Shown: positions 1 through 5,045 of the stretch, piece after piece
Position numbering within the stretch: position 1 is the first letter of the stretch
How the letters are laid out: every line of letters begins with the position of its first letter
Assembly (NCBI GenBank): GCA_019246455.1
Contig: JAFAQJ010000066.1
Coordinates: 1 to 8,266, forward strand
Origin: Pseudolabrys sp.
Lineage (GTDB): Bacteria > Pseudomonadota > Alphaproteobacteria > Rhizobiales > Xanthobacteraceae
Reading direction: 5' to 3'
Length of the DNA: 8,266 nucleotides
Made by a program: the position numbers and the translations under genes
The notes under the pieces: model-generated
Databases searched by the model: none
What the model was told of the DNA's origin: nothing
Seen by the model: the letters and a program-made list of their open reading frames with translations, nothing else

Positions 1-347
1 CGGTTTACGACGACATCAAGCAATCGCGTGGCGTGCCCGACGTGAACAATTTCTGGAAATACCTCGCGCACGATCCCGTCAGCCTGAAGCGCACATGGGT
101 AAGCCTGAAGGAAGTCATGGCTCCGGGCGGAGCACTCGACCCGTTGACGAAGGAGATGGTGTACCTCGCGGTCAGCGTCTCGAACGGCTGCGGCTACTGC
201 ATCGCCAGCCACAGCGCGGCGGCGCGCAAGGCCGGCATGAGCGAGGCGATGTTTGGGGAACTGATGGCCGTCGTCGGCATGGCGAACGAAACCAACTGGC
301 TCGCGAATGGCTATCGCGTGCCAGTCGATCCCGCCTTCGATCAGTAG
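1..347 (+). CDS. AhpD-like carboxymuconolactone decarboxylase family protein, 5' truncated by window edge
   Basis: The open frame is already running at the left edge (codons from base 3 read VYDDIKQSRG before the internal GTG at 33), so the true start lies outside the window; I estimate about 20 residues are missing. The visible part is about 115 residues. It carries the redox motif of the AhpD/CMD fold: Glu at 153-155, then CGYC (codons 189-200) followed by IASH with His at 210-212, matching the E...CxxC...H proton-relay arrangement of AhpD-type proteins. A second conserved block, AVVGMANETN, follows. Members of this family are small cytosolic all-helical proteins; those with CxxC act as thiol-dependent peroxidase or disulfide partners, whereas true carboxymuconolactone decarboxylases lack the cysteines. 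The CxxC therefore favours redox function, but the physiological substrate is unknown. Its TAG stop lies 4 bp from the stop of the convergent small membrane-protein gene. Confidence 0.85.
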   Translation, partial: VYDDIKQSRGVPDVNNFWKYLAHDPVSLKRTWVSLKEVMAPGGALDPLTKEMVYLAVSVSNGCGYCIASHSAAARKAGMSEAMFGELMAVVGMANETNWLANGYRVPVDPAFDQ

Positions 348-351
348 TCAG

Positions 352-627
352 TTACCGGCCGGTCTGCGGATTGCCGCCGGCGTTGCTGCCGGTGGTTTCA
401 GCCGGTGTGCGCGGGCCCGGTGTGAGTGGCGATGCGCCCGGCGTATTGGTGGCCGTGGTGTTGGCCGAAGGGCCGCTGGCCTCGTTCGGGTTGTGCTGTC
501 GGCCGGCGGCCAGGAACGCGATGATCGCGAGCACTACCAACACGCCGATGCCGAGCGTCCAGCCGCGCGCCGGTGTCGGAACATCCGGATCGCGGTCGCG
601 CTGCGGAAAATTCGGGTCATAGGTCAT
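352..627 (-). CDS. Small single-pass membrane protein with Pro/Thr/Asn-rich tail, unknown function
   Basis: This encodes 91 residues if translation starts at the ATG at 627-625. That start has an excellent ribosome site (AAAGGAG, six bases upstream); the frame stays open to an upstream ATG at 690, but that one would put the ribosome site inside the coding region. Residues 1-21 are polar, with several Asp, Arg and Pro. Residues 23-42 (GWTLGIGVLVVLAIIAFLAA) form one confident transmembrane helix. Residues 43-91 are low complexity, rich in Pro, Thr, Asn, Gly and Ala, and probably disordered. The helix with charged N-terminus and a long tail suggests an inner-membrane anchor with a disordered tail in the periplasm; topology is inferred. 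I recognise no family. It shares its architecture and a short tail motif (SNAGGNPQ versus SNAGNTPQ) with the gene at 1226-1789. It is divergent from the DUF4399 gene across 160 bp. Confidence 0.72.
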   Translation of the reverse strand: MTYDPNFPQRDRDPDVPTPARGWTLGIGVLVVLAIIAFLAAGRQHNPNEASGPSANTTATNTPGASPLTPGPRTPAETTGSNAGGNPQTGR

Positions 628-787
628 GCGTTTCTCCTTTGCCGTTTCTTCACGCAATAAAGTCCGCATTACCGAGTGCGGTTCCGGCAAAAATTCGCCG
701 CTTGCGCTGATGGAACATCAGGAATCTGATTGGGCGGGCGCGAAGGGCAGCGTTTTGGCTCCGAATCCGCGCCGGGGGAGACATCGC
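628..787. promoter_or_regulatory. Divergent intergenic region serving the small membrane protein and the DUF4399 gene
   Basis: These 160 bp separate two divergent start codons and must hold promoters for both. Both ribosome sites are visible: AAAGGAG for the leftward gene and GGGGGAG at 774-780 for the rightward gene. Two GGAAC elements resembling the -35 box of EcfG-type sigma factors occur, one leftward at 685-681 and one rightward at 712-716. Neither is followed at 16-17 bp by a good CGTT -10 box (leftward reads ACTT, rightward GCGG), so I do not assign promoters. Confidence 0.35.
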
Positions 788-1219
788 ATGAAAAAAGCAA
801 AGACGTGGAATGCAGCGTTGCTTGGGCTGACCGTGGTCGGCGTAACGTCCGCATTCTCACAGACGCCGTCGCCGCCGGGTTCGGCCGTGTATTTCATCAA
901 CCTGAAGGATGGCGACACGGTCAAAAGCCCGTTCAAGGTCCAGTTCGGGTTGAGTGGCATGGGCGTGGCGCCGGCCGGCATCGAGAAGGAAAAGACCGGG
1001 CATCATCATTTGATCGTCGACGCGGCGTTGTCGGCCGACGAGATCAAGGCGCCGCTCGTGGCCGATCCTCAGCACGTTCATTTCGGCGGCGGCCAGACCG
1101 AAACCACCGTGACGTTGCCGCCGGGCAGGCACACGTTGCAGCTCGTGCTCGGCGACCAAAATCATATGCCGCATACGCCGCCGGTGATGTCGCAAACCAT
1201 CACCGTCACAGTCGAATAG
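788..1219 (+). CDS. Secreted His-rich DUF4399 domain protein
   Basis: This encodes 143 residues from the ATG at 788, which has GGGGGAG seven bases upstream and opens directly with a signal peptide (MKKAKTWNAALLGLTVVGVT, then SAFSQ). The frame is open further upstream to 626, but that extension has no helpful ribosome site and would bury the signal sequence. The mature part of about 118 residues is a single DUF4399-like domain: VYFINLKDGDTVKSPFKVQFG (a beta-rich start), GHHHLIVD at 71-78, HVHFGGGQTE at 96-105, LPPGRHTLQLVLGD at 110-123 and HMPHTPPVMS at 126-135. Eight histidines fall in the conserved blocks, which suggests metal binding; that is inference, since no function is established for the domain to my knowledge. 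It likely works in the periplasm. Its stop is 6 bp from that of the convergent Gln-rich membrane-protein gene. Confidence 0.85.
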   Translation: MKKAKTWNAALLGLTVVGVTSAFSQTPSPPGSAVYFINLKDGDTVKSPFKVQFGLSGMGVAPAGIEKEKTGHHHLIVDAALSADEIKAPLVADPQHVHFGGGQTETTVTLPPGRHTLQLVLGDQNHMPHTPPVMSQTITVTVE

Positions 1220-1225
1220 GCGGCG

Positions 1226-1789
1226 TTATTTCGAAGGCGTTTGTCCGCCGGCCGGCCCCGCGGGCCGCGACGTCGGATTGGACTGCGCGTTGGGCTGCGG
1301 GGTATTGCCGGCATTGCTGCCGCCTTGCTCGCCGCCTTGGCCGGTAGTGGCGGCGTTGCCGCTCCGCGCTGACTGCTGAGCCTGCTGGTTTTGTTGCGGC
1401 TGTTGTCCCTGAGGTGGCTGCTGCGCCTGTTGGTTTTGTTGTCGCTGTTGGCTTTGCGGCCGTTGCTGCTGTGCCTGCTGGCCCTGCGGCGGGTTTTGCG
1501 GCGAGCCGTTGTTGTTTTGCGCAGCGCTGTTCGGCGTGCCGCTCTGAGTTGAAGAATCCTGAGCGGCGTTGGGTTGTCCGGTTGGCGCTTGCGCGCTTTG
1601 GGCATTCGAGGCCTCCGTCGTGTTGTGTTCCGCCTCGGGTCTCTGCGCATTGAGGCCATAGAGCACGAAAACGACGACAAAGGCCGCGACCGCGAAGAAA
1701 ACGCCGGTCTGCGCTGAGCCGACATGGCCGTCGATCCTCTCCAGATCACCAAGCGGCAGGCGCTGTTGTTCGTTGTTCTGAAAGCTCAT
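1226..1789 (-). CDS. Single-pass membrane protein with long Gln/Pro/Asn-rich repetitive tail, unknown function
   Basis: This encodes 187 residues from the ATG at 1789-1787, which has GGGAGG six bases upstream. An ATG eight codons earlier is possible but would cover that ribosome site. Residues 1-27 are polar, residues 29-45 (GVFFAVAAFVVVFVLYG) form one transmembrane helix, and residues 46-187 are low complexity, dominated by Gln, Ala, Asn, Pro, Ser and Gly with almost no hydrophobic residues. Residues 99-139 contain imperfect repeats built on PPQGQQ and QQNQQAQQ. The tail is probably disordered and periplasmic, perhaps reaching into the cell wall, but that is inferred. It is not a known family to me. 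It resembles the smaller 352-627 protein in layout and in the motif GSNAGNTPQ near the end. An EcfG-like promoter sits at 1814-1839, giving a predicted leader of about 20 bases. Confidence 0.75.
   Translation of the reverse strand: MSFQNNEQQRLPLGDLERIDGHVGSAQTGVFFAVAAFVVVFVLYGLNAQRPEAEHNTTEASNAQSAQAPTGQPNAAQDSSTQSGTPNSAAQNNNGSPQNPPQGQQAQQQRPQSQQRQQNQQAQQPPQGQQPQQNQQAQQSARSGNAATTGQGGEQGGSNAGNTPQPNAQSNPTSRPAGPAGGQTPSK
1373..1450 (-). repeat. Imperfect 33-bp direct repeat (45-bp spacing) inside the Gln-rich coding region
   Basis: Bases 1373-1405 and 1418-1450 match at 29 of 33 positions by eye and are offset by 45 bp, exactly 15 codons, so expansion or contraction keeps the frame. They encode the two QQNQQAQQ blocks. 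A shorter degenerate third copy begins at 1466. This looks like slipped-strand or unequal recombination within a Gln-rich tail. Confidence 0.7.
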
Positions 1790-1813
1790 AGCGGACCTCC
1801 CTGTTGAGAGCAA

Positions 1814-1839
1814 AACCCTTGCTGCGGGACAAAGGTTCC
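1814..1839 (-). promoter_or_regulatory. Candidate EcfG-type (general stress response) promoter for the Gln-rich membrane protein
   Basis: Reading leftward, GGAAC (1839-1835) is followed after exactly 17 bp by GGTT (1817-1814). The alphaproteobacterial EcfG consensus is GGAAC, 16-17 bp, CGTT, so eight of nine bases match with correct spacing. The -10 element lies 25 bp before the ATG at 1789, leaving room for a short leader that contains the GGGAGG ribosome site. Position, orientation and spacing all fit; the one mismatch and the short length of the motif keep confidence moderate. Confidence 0.5.
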
Positions 1840-1895
1840 GCCGTTATGCATCCTCGCCGCGCAGTGCTAAGACGCCGCGCTCCTTTCGTCGTGCC

Positions 1896-1905
1896 GGGAA
1901 TTCCC
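1896..1905. promoter_or_regulatory. Perfect 10-bp palindrome GGGAATTCCC just before the transporter start
   Basis: GGGAATTCCC is fully self-complementary and ends one base before the transporter ATG, where a Shine-Dalgarno would normally sit. It might be an operator half-site cluster or a chance palindrome. No other ribosome site is evident for this start. Confidence 0.25.
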
Positions 1906-1906
1906 C

Positions 1907-2782
1907 ATGCCCTTGAGCCAGATCGCGGTGCACGCCGCGCCGTTATTGTTTGTCTTCCTCTGGAGCACCGGCTTCATTGGGGCGAAATACGGTCTGCCTT
2001 ACATCGAGCCTTTCACTTTTCTCGCGGTGCGGATGTTCTTCGTCGTGCTGCTGCACCTCGCGCTGGTGTGGCTTGGTGGCTTGCGGTTGCCAGATGCACG
2101 CGAGGCCGGTCACAATGTGGTCGCCGGGCTCATGGTGCACGGCCTCTATCTCGGCGGCGTGTTTACCGCAATCAATGAAGGCGTGCCGGCTGGCGTTTCC
2201 GCACTGATTACCGGGCTACAACCGATCCTGACGTCGACCGTCGCCAATCGCTGGCTCGGCGAAAAAGTTGGGCGCGTGCAGTGGCTCGGACTGGTGCTCG
2301 GCCTCGCCGGAACGGCTTTGGTATTGCACAACCGCAGCATTCTGCTCGCCGGCTCCCCGCTCGGCTGGGCCGCCAATGTCGTGGCATTGTTAGGCATTAC
2401 CATCGGAACGCTCTACCAGAAGCGTTACGCCGGCCGGGTCGATTGGCGCAGCGGCAACATGGTGCAATACGCCGCGGCCTGCGCGTTCTTCGGGCTCGGC
2501 GCGCTGGCGTTCGAGACGCGGATCATCCACTGGAATGCGCAACTTGTCTTCGCGTTCGCTTGGCTAGTGCTGGTGTTGTCCACCGGTGCTATTGGGCTGA
2601 TGTACTGGCTGATCCGCCATTCGGCCGCCACAAGCTTCGCCAGCCTGTTCTATCTGGTCCCCGTGGTGACAGCTTTGCTTGCTTACATTCTATTCGGCGA
2701 ACGGCTCGATGCGCTTTCGATTGTCGGCATGGTTGTCGTCGCGGTCGGTGTACTCCTGGTCAACCGGGCGGCGCCGCGCTGA
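1907..2782 (+). CDS. EamA/DMT-family ten-helix transporter
   Basis: This encodes 291 residues, the usual length for drug/metabolite transporter (DMT) superfamily proteins. It opens with the typical PLLFVFLWSTGFIGAKYGLP segment (12-31), and the hydrophobic profile fits about ten transmembrane helices arranged as two EamA repeats. Each repeat ends with the characteristic Gly-Glu element before its last helix: WLGEKVGRVQWLGLVLG near 116-132 and FGERLDALSIVGMVVVAVG near 263-281. It is an inner-membrane permease, and many relatives export amino acids or other small metabolites; the substrate cannot be read from the sequence. The ATG at 1907 is chosen because the protein then starts right at the family's N-terminal helix, although no good Shine-Dalgarno is visible. 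Its stop codon directly abuts the stop of the convergent thioesterase gene with no base between them. No regulator is adjacent. Confidence 0.9.
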   Translation: MPLSQIAVHAAPLLFVFLWSTGFIGAKYGLPYIEPFTFLAVRMFFVVLLHLALVWLGGLRLPDAREAGHNVVAGLMVHGLYLGGVFTAINEGVPAGVSALITGLQPILTSTVANRWLGEKVGRVQWLGLVLGLAGTALVLHNRSILLAGSPLGWAANVVALLGITIGTLYQKRYAGRVDWRSGNMVQYAAACAFFGLGALAFETRIIHWNAQLVFAFAWLVLVLSTGAIGLMYWLIRHSAATSFASLFYLVPVVTALLAYILFGERLDALSIVGMVVVAVGVLLVNRAAPR

Positions 2783-3187
2783 CTACTTCTTGCGTTCCAG
2801 CACCATCTGCGTCTGTGTCACGATCGCGCATAATTTGCCGTCGCCACGCGTGATCTTAGTTTGCCATACCATTGTGGTCCGCCCGCGATGCAGCGGGGTG
2901 CATTCGGCGCGCGCCACGTCGCCGATCGGAATTGCGGCGAAAAAATTGGTCTTGCTCTCGATCGTGGTGGTCGACTGACCCTCCTTGAGGTTGGCTGTCG
3001 TGGCGGTGCCGCCGCAATTGTCGGCCAGCGCCATCACTGCGCCACCGTGCATGATGCCGTAGCGGTTGTTGAGGTCTTCCCGCACCACCAGTTCGGAAAT
3101 CACTTTCTCGGGCGAGACATGCACTAGTTTGATGCCGAGAAAGGTAGCAAAGGCGGGTTGCTCATTGGGATTGCTGACATAGGTCAT
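2783..3187 (-). CDS. PaaI-type hotdog-fold thioesterase
   Basis: This encodes 134 residues from the ATG at 3187-3185, a normal size for single-hotdog PaaI/YdiI-like acyl-CoA thioesterases. The signature lies at residues 41-61: Asn41, then MHGG with His47, and LADNCGG with Asp56 as the likely catalytic acid. IESKTNFFAAIPIGD (76-90) and AECTPLHRGRTTMVWQTKI (94-112) complete the fold core and the CoA-binding strand region. Such enzymes hydrolyse acyl- or aryl-CoA thioesters as cytosolic multimers; the acyl group is not predictable here. The start is uncertain: GGAG lies about nine bases before 3187, while an alternative ATG at 3220 would add 11 residues (MPPNFVPEPPR) but has its AGGA only two bases away. 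Longer upstream frames are rejected as non-coding. It is convergent with the transporter gene (0 bp) and divergent from the unknown membrane protein. Confidence 0.9.
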   Translation of the reverse strand: MTYVSNPNEQPAFATFLGIKLVHVSPEKVISELVVREDLNNRYGIMHGGAVMALADNCGGTATTANLKEGQSTTTIESKTNFFAAIPIGDVARAECTPLHRGRTTMVWQTKITRGDGKLCAIVTQTQMVLERKK

Positions 3188-3260
3188 GCGGGGAGGCTCC
3201 GGAACGAAATTCGGCGGCATCTTCCTAGCATGTCGAATGCGCTCTGCGCACAATAGGGCC

Positions 3261-4172
3261 ATGTTGAGCCTGCGCGCCCACGCGATCATCACCGCGTCTC
3301 TGTTCGGCGCTATCATCGTTTTCGCGATTGTCGGCAATGTCCTGCACGATGCCGGCATCTTGAAAGATGGCGCTGTCATCCAGGCTGCTGCCAAATACCT
3401 GTTCTTCGCGCTGTTTCTGGGCTTCGGCTATTCGGCCATTCCGTTGATGGTGAAATTCGTGCTGGCCGGACAGGTGGTGATCGGCAATGCGGACGTGACG
3501 GTGGTCCGCGCCGCCATCGCGCGCGAGCGGCTCATCGTCTTTACCCTCTGGGGCCTGATCACGTTGGGTCTCGTGATCGCCATTCCTGCCGCTGTGATGA
3601 ATGGAATGTTTAGCAGCGCCCCGGTGAAAAAGCGTGCGGTCGAAATCCCGTCCGAAGGCACGCTGGTTGCGGTGCCCGGCATGGCCGTCGCCGATGTCCA
3701 ACGGCGTTCGACATTGAAGATGGCCGGATTGGCCGCCCGAGGCCGGGTGTTCGATTTCACGGTTCCAGATACCAAGCTGACGTTCCCGCGGGCCCGCGCT
3801 TACGACATCGCAGCGAGCGGCGACCGCATTACCCGCGTCGCGGTCGGCACATCGCAGACGCCGCTATCGCGCAGCGAGCTGGAAGGAGAGAATGTAGTTT
3901 TGCGTGAAATGCTCTCGGCAGACGGCTGGCTCACGGGATACGAGAATACGCGCATCGAGCAGGACAAGCGTTTCCACGGCGGGTTGCTTGGCGGTCAGGG
4001 CGGCGTGGTGTGGCTCAAGGGCGACACGATCCTGATGATCCGCGCCCAGCGCCTCGACGATCCCAAGGACGGCGAGGGCGCCGACGCGGGGCGATGGCAG
4101 CAGGTGGTCGAACTGACGGCCAAGCGTAGCTTTCCAGATCTCGGCAAGTACGAATTCGCGAAGCCGTACTGA
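3261..4172 (+). CDS. Three-helix membrane protein with C-terminal soluble domain, unknown function
   Basis: This encodes 303 residues from the ATG at 3261, preceded by a weak AGGG. In-frame starts at 3186 and 3237 exist, but the 3186 start would overlap the divergent thioesterase start codon. Hydrophobic segments lie near residues 9-28 (IITASLFGAIIVFAIVGNVL), 42-68 and 91-113, the last ending in a Pro/Ala-rich AIPAAVMNG. Residues 119-303 form a soluble, probably beta-rich domain beginning with KKRAVEIPSEGTLVAVPG. It contains DFTVPDTKLTFPRARAYDI, a Gly-rich stretch HGGLLGGQGGVVWLKGD (about 249-265) and a C-terminal AKRSFPDLGKYEFAKPY. I see no nucleotide-binding, protease, kinase or metal motif and do not recognise the family. 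With three helices the soluble domain would be on the opposite side from the N-terminus. It is apparently a single-gene unit, and an intrinsic hairpin begins 9 bp after its stop but is oriented for the opposite strand. Confidence 0.75.
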   Translation: MLSLRAHAIITASLFGAIIVFAIVGNVLHDAGILKDGAVIQAAAKYLFFALFLGFGYSAIPLMVKFVLAGQVVIGNADVTVVRAAIARERLIVFTLWGLITLGLVIAIPAAVMNGMFSSAPVKKRAVEIPSEGTLVAVPGMAVADVQRRSTLKMAGLAARGRVFDFTVPDTKLTFPRARAYDIAASGDRITRVAVGTSQTPLSRSELEGENVVLREMLSADGWLTGYENTRIEQDKRFHGGLLGGQGGVVWLKGDTILMIRAQRLDDPKDGEGADAGRWQQVVELTAKRSFPDLGKYEFAKPY

Positions 4173-4181
4173 CGTGCAAAC

Positions 4182-4208
4182 AAAAAAGGGCGCGGTTGCC
4201 CGCGCCCT
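4182..4208 (-). terminator. Intrinsic terminator of the peroxiredoxin gene
   Basis: On the minus strand, GGGCGCGG, a four-base loop GCAA and CCGCGCCC form a perfect 8-bp stem (9 with the flanking A-T pair), followed at once by six T residues. The GCAA loop is a stable GNRA tetraloop. It lies 26 bases past the peroxiredoxin stop. On the plus strand the hairpin is followed by TGATTGCG, not a T run, so it should terminate mainly leftward transcription. Confidence 0.93.
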
Positions 4209-4233
4209 GATTGCGTTGCCTCAAGTCTGGGTG

Positions 4234-4893
4234 TCAGTGCGGCTGCGGCACGATACGGATGTAGGGTTTCGGCGATTTCCAGCCGGCCGGCCACAGTTTC
4301 TTGGCGTCGTCGTCGGTCACGGAGCCAGCTATGATGACGTCGTCGCCCTGCTTCCACTGCGCGGGCGTCGCGACCTTGTGCTTAGCATTGAGCTGCAGCG
4401 AGTCGATAACGCGGATCACTTCGTCGAAATTACGCCCGACCGTCATCGGATAAACGAGGATCAGTTTGATCTTCTTGTCCGGCCCGATGATGAAGACATT
4501 ACGCACCGTCTGGTTGTCGGCGGCGGTGCGCTTCGAAGGGTCGCCGGAGGCCGAAGCCGGCAGCATGCCGTAGAGCTTCGCGACCTTGAGATCGGGATCG
4601 CCGATCATCGGATAGTTCGGCGCAAAGCCCTGGGTTTCCTTAATGTCCTCGGCCCATTTGGCGTGGCGGTCGATTGGATCGGCCGAGATGCCGATGATCT
4701 TGACGCCGCGCTTGTCGAATTCCGGTTTGATGCGTGCCATATAGCCGAGCTCGGTCGTGCATACCGGCGTGAAGTCTTTGGGATGCGAGAACAGGACGGC
4801 CCATTTGTCGCCGATCCAGTCGTGGAACTTGATTTTGCCTTCCGTGGTGTCCGCTTCGAAATCCGGGGCGGTATCACCGATCGCGAGTGCCAT
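4234..4893 (-). CDS. 1-Cys (Prx6-type) peroxiredoxin
   Basis: This encodes 219 residues from the ATG at 4893-4891, preceded by GAGGAG seven bases upstream; an ATG eight codons earlier would cover that site. The protein starts MALAIGDTAPDF. It has the peroxidatic site FTPVCTTELG with Cys45 and the Thr42/Pro43 environment, and the conserved Arg131 in DNQTVRNVFIIGP. Cys45 is the only cysteine in the protein, so it must be a 1-Cys enzyme. The long C-terminal extension with YPMTVGRNFDEVIRVIDSLQ (148-167), ATPAQWKQGDDV (175-186) and a final PKPYIRIVPQPH is typical of the Prx6 subgroup, which runs about 210-220 residues. It reduces hydrogen peroxide or organic hydroperoxides in the cytosol, with its sulfenic acid recycled by an external thiol donor. 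A strong terminator follows it. It lies 152 bp from the upstream phosphatase gene on the same strand, probably with its own promoter. Confidence 0.96.
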   Translation of the reverse strand: MALAIGDTAPDFEADTTEGKIKFHDWIGDKWAVLFSHPKDFTPVCTTELGYMARIKPEFDKRGVKIIGISADPIDRHAKWAEDIKETQGFAPNYPMIGDPDLKVAKLYGMLPASASGDPSKRTAADNQTVRNVFIIGPDKKIKLILVYPMTVGRNFDEVIRVIDSLQLNAKHKVATPAQWKQGDDVIIAGSVTDDDAKKLWPAGWKSPKPYIRIVPQPH

Positions 4894-4990
4894 GACAATT
4901 CTCCTCGAGTAACGCACAAATAGCGTCGAAATGCTTGTCGACCGGCAATATAGGCCGCTTCCTCAGGGCCGATAAGGCGACAAAGCTTCC

Positions 4991-5034
4991 AAAATCCGCG
5001 TGCGTCCGCAAGCCGCATGCTCCCGGACGCGCGC
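4991..5034 (-). terminator. Possible weak terminator after the phosphatase gene
   Basis: On the minus strand GCGTCCG and CGGACGC pair over 7 bp, extended by three more pairs beyond one mismatch. They enclose a 15-base loop (5009-5023), and a short TTTT (4994-4991) lies just after the stem. The large loop, the mismatch and the brief T run make this a weak candidate. It would separate phosphatase and peroxiredoxin transcripts. Confidence 0.4.
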
Positions 5035-5045
5035 CTAAGAGAAAA

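Noticed and set aside
95..622. 175-residue plus-strand open frame across the AhpD-like gene and the small membrane-protein gene
   Set aside because: It runs through two genes in a non-coding frame and yields Arg-rich sequence with no motif.
660..685. GGAAC (minus strand, 685-681) as an EcfG promoter for the small membrane-protein gene
   Set aside because: The -10 position at 17 bp reads ACTT, with two mismatches in four; this is too weak to call, though the placement before the gene is reasonable.
712..737. GGAAC at 712-716 as an EcfG promoter for the DUF4399 gene
   Set aside because: The -10 position at 16 or 17 bp reads GGCG or GCGG, not CGTT.
1162..1752. 196-residue minus-strand open frame overlapping the Gln-rich gene
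   Set aside because: It is a frame-shifted reading of the Gln-rich repeats, giving an Arg/Ser-rich product. The chosen frame has the ribosome site and membrane helix.
3185..3188. Overlapping divergent start codons (CATG) between the thioesterase and the unknown membrane protein
   Set aside because: The rightward ATG at 3186 would add an unlikely polar 25-residue extension before the first membrane helix; the ATG at 3261 fits better, so the overlap is probably not used.
4174..4923. 249-residue plus-strand open frame covering the peroxiredoxin gene
   Set aside because: It is a mirror frame of a well-conserved gene and starts in the terminator hairpin; it has no family resemblance.
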